Shown: positions 22,876 through 32,555 of the stretch, piece after piece
Numbering within the stretch: the first letter of the stretch is position 1
How the letters are laid out: each line of letters starts with the position of its first letter
Source: Gymnothorax reevesii
Taxonomy: Eukaryota; Chordata; Actinopteri; Anguilliformes; Muraenidae
Assembly: GCA_029721435.1 (NCBI GenBank)
Contig: CM056576.1
Location: forward strand, 66,421,876-66,485,875
Reading direction: 5' to 3'
DNA: 64,000 bases
The notes under the pieces: model-generated
Databases searched by the model: none
The model's input: the letters and a program-made list of their open reading frames with translations, nothing else
What the model was told of the DNA's origin: nothing
Program-made: the position numbers and the translations under genes

Positions 22876-24030
22876 TGTTGTGATTCTGTATTTTGCCTTG
22901 TCATGCCATGTATCAAGTTTCTGCCTGGCTATGTACCGTGTTCTGACTGACCTTTGTATTTTTGATTCATTGCTCATGTCTGACCATTCTTAGGATCTTG
23001 TATTGTGCTTTGGTAATTAGATTTCTTGTTTTATCATTTTCCATGTTTTAGTTTCATTCACAGTTTTATTCCATGCCATGTTTTGAGTTTCCATGCATTG
23101 CACTTCGTCTCCCCTGTCTTGTCATGATTGATGTCTTTGCTCACAGTCCTCTGTATAGCGTGCCACTCCTTGGGGTGATTTATTAGTTTATGGGTTTCAA
23201 TCTTCCTTCATTATCTCGTATTCTTCCTTCCTCCTACTTTTGCTTTTTTACGAACACATGCTAACCGTTTGTTATTTTGGATAATTACTAACCAACACTA
23301 ACATTGTATATTTTACTAACTTACTAACAAGCACTAGGGATTGTATAGCTGCACTTACTAATTGACTAACGATCTCTCAGCATTCGCCCTATTCTAGTCT
23401 CCGCCTCTTATCTCTCCCTAATTATCTCTGCTGCGTTGTGAGTCTTCGACAAACTCTTTCCTGCTGTCTTTTCTCTCTCATTATTTATGCACTTTAGAAC
23501 TCCGTGACTGGAGCTGTTTATCTGTCTAAAGGTTTTTCTTGTGATCCTTGTCTGCGTTTTGGCTTCGGCTAATTTCATGTAATTAGTTTCCTCCCAATGT
23601 GTGTCTCCCTAGTTGTCATTCCCATTGATTGCACCTGTGTTCCATTGTCATGTGACCTCCCAGATAGGTATATTAGATGTCTGCTTGTAGCACTTCCTTG
23701 TCAGATCGTTCTCCATTGCTTACCTGTGCCTCACTTCTCTCGCCTTGTATCATTGCCATTATCTTTCTGACTGTACTGTCCTTGACCACGAGCTTTGCAT
23801 TCTCCCTGTACTTCGCCGCTGTCTTGTGCATTGACCCATTTTTGTCTGACTTTGATTGTTATGATTGATGCCCTGTTTACAACCCTGGATTAAGCCCTTT
23901 GGATTCTGACTTTGGATCGTGGACTTTGTACTGTCGCCTGCTCTGTTGAGGGGTTTCCCCCTTCAGAAATAAAGCCTCCTTTTTGTATTTTACTGGTTGT
24001 TGCCATTGGCTCATTTTGTAAAACCTCACA
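22876..24030 (+). mobile_element. solo gypsy LTR with 5-bp target duplication
   Basis: The LTR begins TGTTGTGATTCTG and ends AAACCTCACA, with AACTG at 22871-22875 and again at 24031-24035. It is 1155 bp. It aligns along its length with the LTR at 25978-27261: ATGCATTGCACTT, GGGTGATTTA, TTACTAACTAAC-type blocks, GTATATTAG, then CTTGTCAGATCGT. No internal region is left, so it arose by LTR-LTR recombination. Its target was a short tandem repeat inside the hAT element. Confidence 0.92.
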
Positions 24031-24158
24031 AACTGAGAAGTTTAATTACTCGGGTGAGTCAAGTGAGGGGAATACCAACATGATTGAGCACTCACTGGGC
24101 TGCTATATAATGAAGAGTGACATTGGCATATCATTCAATCACTCTGCACGCTGACATA

Positions 24159-25977
24159 ATGGCTAAGAAGTGTTCTATTCTTTGGGATCATGTGGATATA
24201 CCTACATTCACTACTGGTACCTTCAAAGCAAAGTCCAAACTTTGTCCAGCTGGGATATCAGCATCACTCACAGCAACTTCAAACCCGCTGAAACACTTCA
24301 AGGTAAGCTTTTGGTATTGTTGTTGTATTTAAACTTTTCATTCTCATGTAGATATTTGCTGGTAGCTTGATATGTGGTGCTCATTAGTGCATAGCTCAGT
24401 TATACTTTATTGTTTATTATAGTCATGTTGACTTCATGTGCAAATTAGTTAGTTTGGATTCATAGTTAGTCAGGACCATTTACTTTTACATTATATTTCA
24501 ATAGATACGTATTCTATATAACTATTCAAAGATGACATTGTTAAATCTCATTTGGGCTTTGTGTGAAATACTATTTCATTGCCTGGTCAAGTAAAATCTG
24601 CCTATGACTCTGCTTGCAACATGCCTTAAACCTCAGAGAGACAGGTAAACAGCGACATGCATTAAAAGGCCTTGGTGTCTAGTGCCTAGCAATTAAATAC
24701 CTTTTGACCCATGTAGTACCATGCTACCTGTTAACAGGCTGGTTTTCCATCTTTGCCTGAAGGAGCTGTAAAATGCCTTAATAGGTTCCTAATGCTTAGT
24801 AATTAAATCTCTTTTGACCCCTGTAGTCATAGAGCATGCTATCTATAGGCTGGTATTCTATATTTACCTGAAGAGGCAAGAACAATAACCAATTTAGAAC
24901 TAGATGAACTATTTTGGGAGTGGATAATATCATTTTTCATCACAAGCTTGGGGTAAAATTGACAATCCAGATGTAGATTGAATCTGATGTCTTTTGTAAG
25001 CATATCTGTGTTAATGTTTCCATGTTCATTGTCCGAGAAAAATATCAATTTCTTCATCCATATGATCTATTTTGTTCATTTTCTTATTTTTTAACACTAT
25101 CTAAACAACAATGTAGGCATGATCACTGGCCTGTTGCATATGAAAGATTTGTTTTTGCTTTGAAACAATATTTTTATCTTGACTGACTATGACTCATATA
25201 CTTCTGTCTACTCGCAGAGAAAGCACCCAGCAATAAATCTGTCTCTCTCGCCAGCACCTTCCCCTGCCAAGCCACAGGGAACCTCAACAACACTGTCAGG
25301 CGACCATGCCTTCAGCGCACCCAAGGAGGTCAAGAAGTGGAGCCGCACTGATCCACGTCAGATCGAGCTCACACAAGCTCTCGTCACTGTGTTTGTCAAC
25401 AACACCTACATACCCCACTCTCTGCTCATTGATGAGGAGTTCTGCCACTGCCTCAACACCTTCCAGCCCTGCGTCCCAACACGCAAGATACTCGCCCGCA
25501 AACTGCTGCCTGAGCGCCTTGTCATCATCCATAGCAACATCAAGTAACTCTGCACCTCTGCCTGGGCTGTCTCCCTCACCACTGACCTCTGGTCTACTCG
25601 CCAGATGCGCAGCTACCTTGGCATCACAGCTCATCCTCGACTGGCAGCTCCACACTGTCATGCTGGCCTGCAAGTGTGTCCGTGGCCGGCACACTGCTGA
25701 CAATGTACTCGACCACTACGAGGAAGCCATAGCAGCCTACGACCGTGGATCCAAGATCACCCACATCATCACAGACAATGCCAGCAACACAAACTCTTCC
25801 CTCTGTGTCAAGCAAGCTCAGCAGCTCTCTTCCCACTCTACTGCCTCAGCAACTCCTGCCTCAGCAACTGCTGCGCCACCCTCAGACAGTGACACTGACT
25901 ACAGTGACTCTGAGTGTGACACTGAGGAAGTGTCAGAGCAGGATACAGACAAACTTCTCACCTACAGACCCAGACCA
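24159..25977 (+). pseudogene. hAT transposase (BED finger plus catalytic part), truncated
   Basis: Exon 1 (24159-24302) encodes 'MAKKCSILWDHVDIPTF' and ends 'TSNPLKHFK', a weak BED zinc-finger, followed by donor GTAAGC at 24303. Exon 2 begins after acceptor CTCGCAG at 25217 in the same phase. It contains 'TRKILARKLLPE', a stop at 25545-25547, then 'TTDLWSTRQMRSYLG' and, after a frameshift near 25628, 'GRHTADNVL' and 'HIITDNASN'. The DLWS and TDNA blocks hold the first two catalytic Asp positions of hAT transposases. The C-terminal dimerisation domain is lost at the gypsy insertion (25978). Confidence 0.82.
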
Positions 25978-27261
25978 TGTTATGATTCTGATCTGTCTCG
26001 CCATGTTCGTGCTCTGATTTGCCATGTCTTGTTCTATTTGCCATGTTTTGATATTTTGTTTTATTTGTATTTGAATTGTTGCCACGTCTGATTATTGTTT
26101 GATATGTGTATTGTGAATTGGTAACATAGATTCGTTTATGTATTGTCTTAGTTTTACTTTTCCATATTTTGCATTTTACCATAGTTTTAATCCGGTCCAT
26201 GTCTTGCTTTCCACCATGCATTGCACTTTGTCTCCCCCTGTCTGGTCTCTTGTCTGGTCTCAGCTCACAGCCCCAGTACTGCGTGTCACTCTTCGGGTGA
26301 TTTAATGGTTTCTGGATTTCAGTCTTCCTTCCAATTTCATTTGCTTACTTCACCTTACTTTTCTATTTTACTAACCATACTAACAATTTGTTGTTTTCGC
26401 TAAGTTACTAACACTAACTAACATTGTATATAATACTAACTTACTAACGAGCACTAAGGGATTGTATAGTTTCACTTACTAATTGATTAACAAGCTCTCA
26501 GCACTCGCCCTGTTCTAGTCTCCGCCTCTTTTCTCTCCCTAATCTATTTGCTGCATTTCTGTGGAATCTCCACATCTGATCACACTGTCCTTTCTCTCAT
26601 TATCTATGCACGTTAGAACTCCATGACCAGAGCCGTATGTTTGTCAATAGGATTGTCTCGTGATTCCTGTCCGCGTTTTGGCTTTTGCCTATTTTATGTG
26701 ATTAGGTTATCCCTCTTGTTCCACCCTTTGTAATTAGTTTCATTTCCTGCACCAGCGTTCTATGTACCATGTGATCTCCCTGGAGTGTATATTAGGTGGC
26801 TCTTCACAGAACTCCCTTGTCAGAACGTCTCTTGTGTTTACCTGTGCTGCTCATTATCCCGCCTTGTACTCATTGCGTTTCTCTTCTGACTGGACCGTCC
26901 GACTTTTGATTTTTGGCTTGCCCTTCATTGTTTACTGTTGCATCTGTGTATTCGAGCTTTTTTGCCCGACTACGATTTTGTGGATTGCAGCCCTATTAAC
27001 GATTCGGTTTGCCTTTTGGTTTTTGATTTTTGCTTCTTCTACAAACCACTGCCTGTGTACCGAATCTGTTTTGTCTGACTACGATTTTTGTGTTTGCTGC
27101 CCTGGTTACGACTCTGTTTCTGCCCCTCTGGATTTTGACTTTTGGATTGCGGACTCTGTACTTTTGCCCTCTGCCCTGCGGGGGTTACCCCCCTCCCTCA
27201 ATAAAATCTCCTTTATTGCAATCCTGTGTTCTCGGGTTTGGTTCCAGAGCGTTACCTCACA
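25978..27261 (+). mobile_element. gypsy 5' LTR (Tf1/sushi-like)
   Basis: Starts TGTTATGATTCTG at 25978 directly after hAT codons and ends GTTACCTCACA at 27261. At 1284 bp it is collinear with the solo LTR at 22876-24030 but clearly diverged, so they are different insertions. A TATA-like GTATATTA lies at 26787-26794. AATAAA-type signals occur at about 27200. It is followed by gag at 27278. Confidence 0.88.
26787..26828 (+). promoter_or_regulatory. LTR promoter and self-primer sequence
   Basis: A TATA-like box (GTATATTA, 26787-26794) lies about 30 bp before GTCAGAACGT (26819-26828). In Tf1/sushi retrotransposons the first nucleotides of the transcript fold back and prime reverse transcription at a site just after the 5' LTR. 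That is exactly the relation seen here with 27264-27273. The solo LTR keeps the same arrangement with one base changed (GTCAGATCGT near 23700). Confidence 0.65.
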
Positions 27262-27263
27262 GT

Positions 27264-27273
27264 ACGTTCTGAC
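27264..27273 (+). promoter_or_regulatory. putative self-priming primer-binding site
   Basis: ACGTTCTGAC, two bases after the LTR, is the perfect inverse complement of 26819-26828. There is no TGG-type tRNA primer-binding site at this position. This supports self-priming rather than tRNA priming. Confidence 0.68.
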
Positions 27274-27277
27274 CAAC

Positions 27278-28246
27278 ATGGAACCAGCGAGCAACAAGCC
27301 TCTGCAAGCTGCTGTAGAGGGACAGGGGGCCCAACTTGGACTCCAGCAGCTACAGCTTCGGGCAATGATGCAACACATGCAAGCCATGACGCACCAGATG
27401 GCCGACCTCACCCGCCCCCTGCAGAATGCGCAGACCGTCTCACCCCCCCAACACCCTGCTACAACCATGCCTGCTCAAGGGACTGCACCCCCCTCAATGC
27501 TTCCGGCTCCGATCGCCGAGCCACGCCTGCCACCTCCCGAGAAGTATGACGGGGATCCAGGATCCTGTCATGCCTTCCTGGCTCAGTGCAAGCTAATATT
27601 CAGCCTACAGCCTTCCACCTTCCCCACTGAGCAAGCTCGCGTTGCCTACATCATCACGCAGCTTTCCGGAAGAGCTAAACAGCAGGCTACTGCTGCCTGG
27701 GAGGCGGGATTACTGTGCGTTCACTTCGCCGACTCACTGGGGGAGGAGATGAAACAAGTCTTCAACCGTTTGAGGTATGGGCACGAAGCAGGAAGGGAAA
27801 TCCTTCGTATTCGCCATGGGGGTCGTTCAGTTTCTGATTACGCCATCGAGTTCCAGACCCTAGCCACTAACAGCGGGTGGCGAGAGAGAGCCTTGTATGA
27901 CACCTTCATCTTTGGACTATCCAACCGCATTAAAGATGAACTATTTCCACGGGACCTACCAGAAAGTTTGGAATGGATTATTGAGATGGCCACACGCATC
28001 GACTCACGTCTGGAGGAACATAGACAGTCCGCCCACCTTGCCAGTACCTCCAAGCCACCACTTAAGCTTCCTCTCCTTCAACCAGAGAAGCCCAAACCAC
28101 CATCTGACCCAGAACCTATGCAGTTGGGTCGCACCAGACTCACCGGTGAGGAGAGGGAGCGCAGACGGAGGGAACGGGCATGCTTTTACTGTGGCAAGGA
28201 AGGACATTACATCTCCCGGTGCCCAGTAAAAGGTGACGCCCAGTAA
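27278..28246 (+). CDS. gypsy Gag polyprotein, intact 322-codon frame
   Basis: The start chosen is the first Met after the LTR (MEPASNKP). Residues about 1-90 are Gln- and Pro-rich. 'PPEKYDGDPGSCHAFLAQC' begins the retrotransposon gag/capsid-like domain (about residues 86-210). Near the end is one zinc knuckle, 'CFYCGKEGHYISRC' (CCHC), then a short basic tail. Gag packages RNA and forms particles. The frame is uninterrupted although the element as a whole is truncated. The protease frame starts 10 nt before the gag stop in the -1 frame. Confidence 0.88.
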   Translation: MEPASNKPLQAAVEGQGAQLGLQQLQLRAMMQHMQAMTHQMADLTRPLQNAQTVSPPQHPATTMPAQGTAPPSMLPAPIAEPRLPPPEKYDGDPGSCHAFLAQCKLIFSLQPSTFPTEQARVAYIITQLSGRAKQQATAAWEAGLLCVHFADSLGEEMKQVFNRLRYGHEAGREILRIRHGGRSVSDYAIEFQTLATNSGWRERALYDTFIFGLSNRIKDELFPRDLPESLEWIIEMATRIDSRLEEHRQSAHLASTSKPPLKLPLLQPEKPKPPSDPEPMQLGRTRLTGEERERRRRERACFYCGKEGHYISRCPVKGDAQ

Positions 28247-28740
28247 CAAGGAGAGGAGTGTTAGTGGGCGTTACTCCTATTGAATACTCCTCAAGAAATC
28301 ACACCTGCTACCCTATCTCCCTTGAGTGGCCCGGAGGAGGAAGGAAGACCACCGCCCTTGTTGACTCAGGAGCCGAAAAAAACTTCATTGACCAAGACAT
28401 TGCCCATAAATGGTCTGTACCCATCGAACAAGTCTTCCCGGATAGGGTGGTTAGCTCTATCAATGGCCAGAACATTGCCCTCATAACCCATGTTGTCAGT
28501 CCCATTAAACTCCATATTTCGGGCAATCACCAGGAATCCATTAAGCCCTTTTTAATCAAGTAGGCATGAAATCAAGGGGTGGAGTCCTAGTTGCGCCCAG
28601 TCTTGTCTTTGCGATGCTCAAGTCCTCGTTCCTGTTTCTCCTCCGGAGGAGATACCGAACCTGGAGAAGGTTCCGTCTGAATACCATGATCTCAGAGAAG
28701 TATTTTCCAAAGCCTGCGCCACCAGCCTGCCCCCGCATAG
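28237..28740 (+). pseudogene. gypsy pol start: aspartic protease and RT leader, truncated
   Basis: In the -1 frame relative to gag, 'TTALVDSGAEKNFID' (about 28349-28394) contains the DSGA catalytic loop of a retropepsin. The domain runs to a stop at 28561-28563. After a frame change, about 28574-28740 reads 'VPSEYHDLREVFSKACA', the leader into gypsy reverse transcriptase. The sequence is cut at about 28740 by the CR1 3' fragment, and RT, RNase H and integrase are absent on the far side. Confidence 0.8.
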
Positions 28741-29120
28741 ACCATAAGAGGAAACTCAGGGGTGATTTGATTGAGGTTTTTAAATATGTTAAAGAGATTT
28801 ACAAAGTGAATTATGTAGGATTCCTTCGACCAAGTGTTTTGAGTAGAACTTGGGGTCCGAAATGGAAGTTGACCAAAGGTAAATTTAGTACTGATATTCT
28901 GAAATATTTCTTCACCCATAGAGTAATTTCAATGTGCAATAGCTTGCCTGACCATATTGTTGAGGCAGAGACCTTGGGGGTTTTCAAGAGCAGGCTTGAC
29001 TTAAAGCTAGATCTCATTGAGTATCTGGAGGGATATATTCACAATAGTATAAAGAAACTGGCAAGCGTAGTTTGGCTGAATGGCCTGTTCTTGCCATTCG
29101 TGTTATGTTATGTTATGTTA
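28741..29120 (+). mobile_element. CR1 LINE 3' fragment, second copy
   Basis: Closely matches 4219-4600 of the first CR1 copy: identical blocks include GGGGTGATTTGATTGAGG, GGAAGTTGACCAAAGGTAAA and GTTTTCAAGAGCAGGCTTGA. Ends in several ATGTT units. It is a typical 5'-truncated insertion of about 380 bp. The ORF2 C-terminal codons are still open. Differences from the first copy are a few percent, so both are of similar recent age. Confidence 0.92.
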
Positions 29121-29129
29121 CTTTTTATG

Positions 29130-29523
29130 TTATTTACTGTTTGCATACAAAACAGACTGCCAGCGCAGCATGGCAAAGGAAGTATGGTGGACCATAAAGG
29201 CTTGTCAAGCTATGTGAGGGCATTAGCCATCAAAGATTGCGACCGATTCTACCGAAACAAATTAACTTTGAAAAATGGCAACCAATTTCCAGATCCGTAT
29301 GGTATCAGTGAGTGGGTAGATGACGTTATTGAGTGGCCCAGTATTCCATGGCCTGATATATATACTCATTTGATCGAGAAACCTACCGTGTACACAAGGG
29401 AGGAACTACGAGCATACAAGTCACTGGATGCTTATGACTACGTTATCTGCGGACATAAGCAGAATGTGAAATACCACGACAGACTTGGAGTTTTGTGTCT
29501 CAAAATCAGAGGTCCTTCCTAGT
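29130..29523 (+). pseudogene. fragment resembling the N-terminal part of YqaJ/SWIM-type transposon proteins
   Basis: The open text runs 'LSSYVRALAIKDCDRFY', 'PDPYGISEWVDDVIEWPSIP', 'VYTREELRAYKSLDAYDYV' and 'GHKQNVKYH'. I recognise the '(Y/V)TREELRAYKSLDAY' block from large multi-copy fish and invertebrate proteins that continue into a YqaJ-like exonuclease domain in some DNA transposons. The nuclease domain itself is absent; a stop lies at 29521-29523. Its frame is continuous with the CR1 codons upstream, which is probably accidental. Confidence 0.42.
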
Positions 29524-29539
29524 CAAACACAAGGGCATA

Positions 29540-29945
29540 AAACCGCTGTGTATGACGCATGGGTTATAATTAAAAAAAAAAAAGAAACAGAAAACTACAT
29601 CCTGACAGCTAATTGTACCTTGCATTGTTTGCTTGCTAGCTAGCGAGTTTGACTGTGTAGTTGTCATGCAAAGATGAAATTTGCTTCGGTTTACCATTAT
29701 TCTCGCATATTTCATTTAATCTCTGTAATCGTGAGACGCGCGTCCAAAAATTGGTTAATTTCAATGGAGCAAAGCCCACTGGCCGCGTGTGACACGCGTC
29801 AGATTTTTACTTTGCCATTGCTCAATTTTTTGAGCGTCAACTCAATAGAAATGCATTTTTCATGTCGGTTATTTAACTATTTCGCCTTGTCATGGGTAGT
29901 GGCACTCACGACGGACCATGACGGACCAAAGGCAATTAGGTCACT
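29540..29945 (+). repeat. repeat block, inverse relative of 21393-21700
   Basis: Contains AATTTCAATGGAGCAAAGCC, CCACTGGCCGCG, CATTTTTCATGTCGG and TATTTAACTATTTCG in the order seen on the - strand at 21393-21700. It lies between the YqaJ-like fragment and the hAT right end. Confidence 0.6.
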
Positions 29946-30039
29946 TTGAGACTTTGTCTCAGGTGACCAAAAAATGCCAACAGTACTTGTACTCGGACCA
30001 AGTACTTTTAAAAGTGAAAAGCACTTGACCCAACTCTGA

Positions 30040-30760
30040 TCTGGAGTATGATTTTAACTCTATTCAAAGATTTCTAATAGAGTTGAAGCTCGTCTTTAAT
30101 GAGGACAAAACCAAGCTCATGGAATTCACCAAAGTAGAAAAAAGGGACCCCCTTAATTTTCAGATTTGTACCCTGCAGGGTAGCCACATTGAGCATGTCC
30201 CCCATTATAAATGCTTGGGCATTTTCCTGGATGACAAGCCGACTTTTTATATGAATATTAAAAATTTAACCAAAAAAAATAAGGTGTGAAATAGGCTTCT
30301 TATACAGAAATAGGACTTGTTTCAATTTCAAAAGTAAAAAGAAGATTGTGCACTCAGTAATACTCCCCTTGCTTGATTTTGGTGATGTTTATAGAAATGC
30401 ATCTACTTCTGTTTTAAAACCTTTAGATTCTATTTATCATTCTGCTATTAGATTTATTACTGGTCTTGACTTCCCCACCAACCAGTGTGTCTTATACAAG
30501 TCAGTAGGGTGGGTGTCATTGAAAGCTAGATGAGACTACCACTGGTTTTTATTTGTTTATAAATGTTTTTATTGAAAATCCCTGTTTATGCAGTTAGTCT
30601 TCTTACACGGCGAGTGGGTTGCCATGGGATATGGTCACAGGACTCATTGTGTCTGAATATTCCCCTTATTAGAACGGAGCTTGGGAAGACAGCTATTTAT
30701 TTTAATGCCTCACACACCTGGAATCAGTTGCAAGCTGAACTGAAATTGAATTAACTGGTT
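30040..30760 (+). pseudogene. L2 reverse transcriptase C-terminal fragment
   Basis: Resumes the LINE reading frame after the hAT insertion: 'FNSIQRFLIELKLVFNEDKT', 'HYKCLGIFLDDKPTF', 'LPLLDFGDVYRNAS', 'IYHSAIRFITGLDF' and 'RTELGKTAIYFNASHTWNQL'. These are the thumb and C-terminal blocks of fish L2-type elements. Stops at about 30287 and 30531 and frame shifts inactivate it. A related C-terminus occurs at 40983-41276. Confidence 0.85.
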
Positions 30761-30785
30761 CCTTTTGGAAATTTTAAAACTTAGA

Positions 30786-32555
30786 TCAAATAATTTTATC
30801 AAGAGAATTGTTGTTGTTGTTGTTTTAATCAATGCTTTCCCTTAAATAATGGCATTGTATTATTTATTTATTTATTTTTCAGTACTACAAATGTCCTTGT
30901 AAATGCGTTATTTTAATTGTTTATTATGCAGGGCCCAGCATAGGCTATGCAAAAACAACTAGTTTCTTCCAGGTGTAGACCCATAGGCACAGATGAATGA
31001 GAGTGCTTTTTTATTTGAAATAATGGAGCATGAATAAGGAATTGTAAATCAACAATATTTAAGTCCTTTTTTAAGTATGAAAAGATAAAAAAATAACACG
31101 GAAAACAAGTCCCCCACCCAAAAAATAATAATTTGTCGACACCCTTGTTTACATGTACCTTATTGGAAATTTATACAAACACAAGATGATGGAGCTATTC
31201 TGCCAAGTGCGCTTTGGTCCAGCCAATGACGTTGTCTACTCTAGTTTTTCTTATATCTTTGTGTGCTGAACGTCAGAATGTTGTCATTTTAGGTGATAAG
31301 CTGCTTGATTTAACTTGTTAGAACCCCGAGGTTTACCTTTTCAGTTTTTCATATATTGTACCTGGAAGGTCCAATATCCTTGAAATGGAGATTTCCATTT
31401 ATGGGTCTCAAAGGTCTCCAAAACATGTCTTTGAAGTTGTGCACAGAAGCAGCCACTCAGATTACATTCTAACTTTGCCTTTATGCGAGTTCTCGTTCAC
31501 CCCTGTTCTCCACTGGCAGTTTTCTATTTTAGCCACAAGATGGTGCCATTGCTCTTCCGTACAGTAGTTTATGGTATATGTATATTTTTTCTCTGTATCC
31601 TTTTTTGCTAAGTGAAACTTACCCAGAGTTAGCTCAGGTTGACTAACCAAATTACAGTAAGATACATGTAATTTCTCTTGAGGCTCATGTTGCCAAAGCA
31701 GCATTGGGTTGTGATGTCACATTCTTAAAAAGAAGCAGAGACAACAGGAATATGGACTGTGTGCAATTTTTCTGCATACTAAGTGTTTTGATACTTCCAC
31801 AGTGTTTCTATCGCATCTAGACCTGCTATATGAGCAAAAATGGAATAAAAACCTCATTTTGTAAGATACCTGTTCTTTAACATACATTACAAGAATTTTA
31901 TTTTCTCTTTCATTAAAAAAATTCTACTGCCTGAGATAAGATTGAGACTAATTTTCAATAATTTGCTTTCATTGGAGCAGGCCCACATCCAACTTTTCCT
32001 GAATGTTTCTTGTGAGTTTAAGTCTTTTCTTTAAGTGATTCATTCACACGAAAGAAGAAATCTTCCCCAAAGTAGACCCTAAGGTTGCCAAATCCACAGG
32101 AGTATGCCATTTATACCAATAGTGAGCTGGAACAGACTTGAAAGCGCTTCTCAGGGATGGCCCGCCTTGACAGAGCCGAAGAGTCCATGGTGTCTAAATG
32201 TTGCCTGTTAAACACACCATCACCAGTATGATATCGATCTTGAGTGGTAGTGAGAGGAGTAAGGAGGTCTGATATTCTGTCTCAGCAAGAACTCTTTGCC
32301 ATGGCAAAGCGGGTAGTGCAGTATTATCCAATGCTGCGGGACAAAGAATCTGACAAACATGTCAGTAGTTTGATTTTATTTACAATGAAGTTTAAGGTCA
32401 TTCAAACAGCCTTTGTGCTGCAAAAAGTTGAATAAGAGAGTCGACTGCTCTATACTGGTTGTAGTATTTTAGCTTAACTTGATACCCGACACAGGACAAC
32501 ATTTTGTGCAGTATGTATTAGTCTATCCAATTCCTAACCCTCTTTTGTTTTTGTG
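30786..32555. other. unannotated DNA
   Basis: AT-rich sequence with short TTG and TTTA repeats (30810-30880). One short open stretch at 32244-32435 looks protein-like (see findings). No other gene or element end is recognised. Confidence 0.4.

Larger units (their letters stand above)
22322..30038 (+). mobile_element. hAT element with nested insertions, inserted in L2 RT
   Basis: The left end AGAGTTGGGTC (22322-22332) and the right end GACCCAACTCTG (30027-30038) are an 11-bp perfect inverse pair. Both are followed inwards by GTACTTG-type sub-repeats. Inside are BED-finger and hAT transposase exons (24159-25977). An 8-bp duplication is not evident because the left tip overlaps LINE codons of similar sequence. 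The element has received a solo gypsy LTR (22876-24030), a gypsy 5' part (25978-28740), a CR1 3' end (28741-29120) and a YqaJ-type piece. The transposase C-terminus is missing. Confidence 0.7.
18606..30785 (+). mobile_element. L2-type LINE split by two large insertions
   Basis: Four collinear coding pieces belong to one LINE: esterase-like ORF1 (18606-19610), endonuclease N-terminus (20020-20315), central RT (21912-22320) and RT C-terminus (30040-30760). The reading of the RT resumes within a few residues across the 7.7-kb insertion at 22322-30038. Across the first insertion (20316-21895) the C-terminal endonuclease and N-terminal RT are missing, so a deletion accompanied or followed it. Codon wording (AFDTVDHALLLKRL; SGVPQG-like SRVPQGSIL) is L2-type. 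Confidence 0.8.

Noticed and set aside
22313..30046. 8-bp target duplication for the hAT element in the L2 RT
   Set aside because: Flanks GGCCATTG and ATCTGGAG do not match; the left tip overlaps LINE codons, so the exact insertion point is ambiguous.
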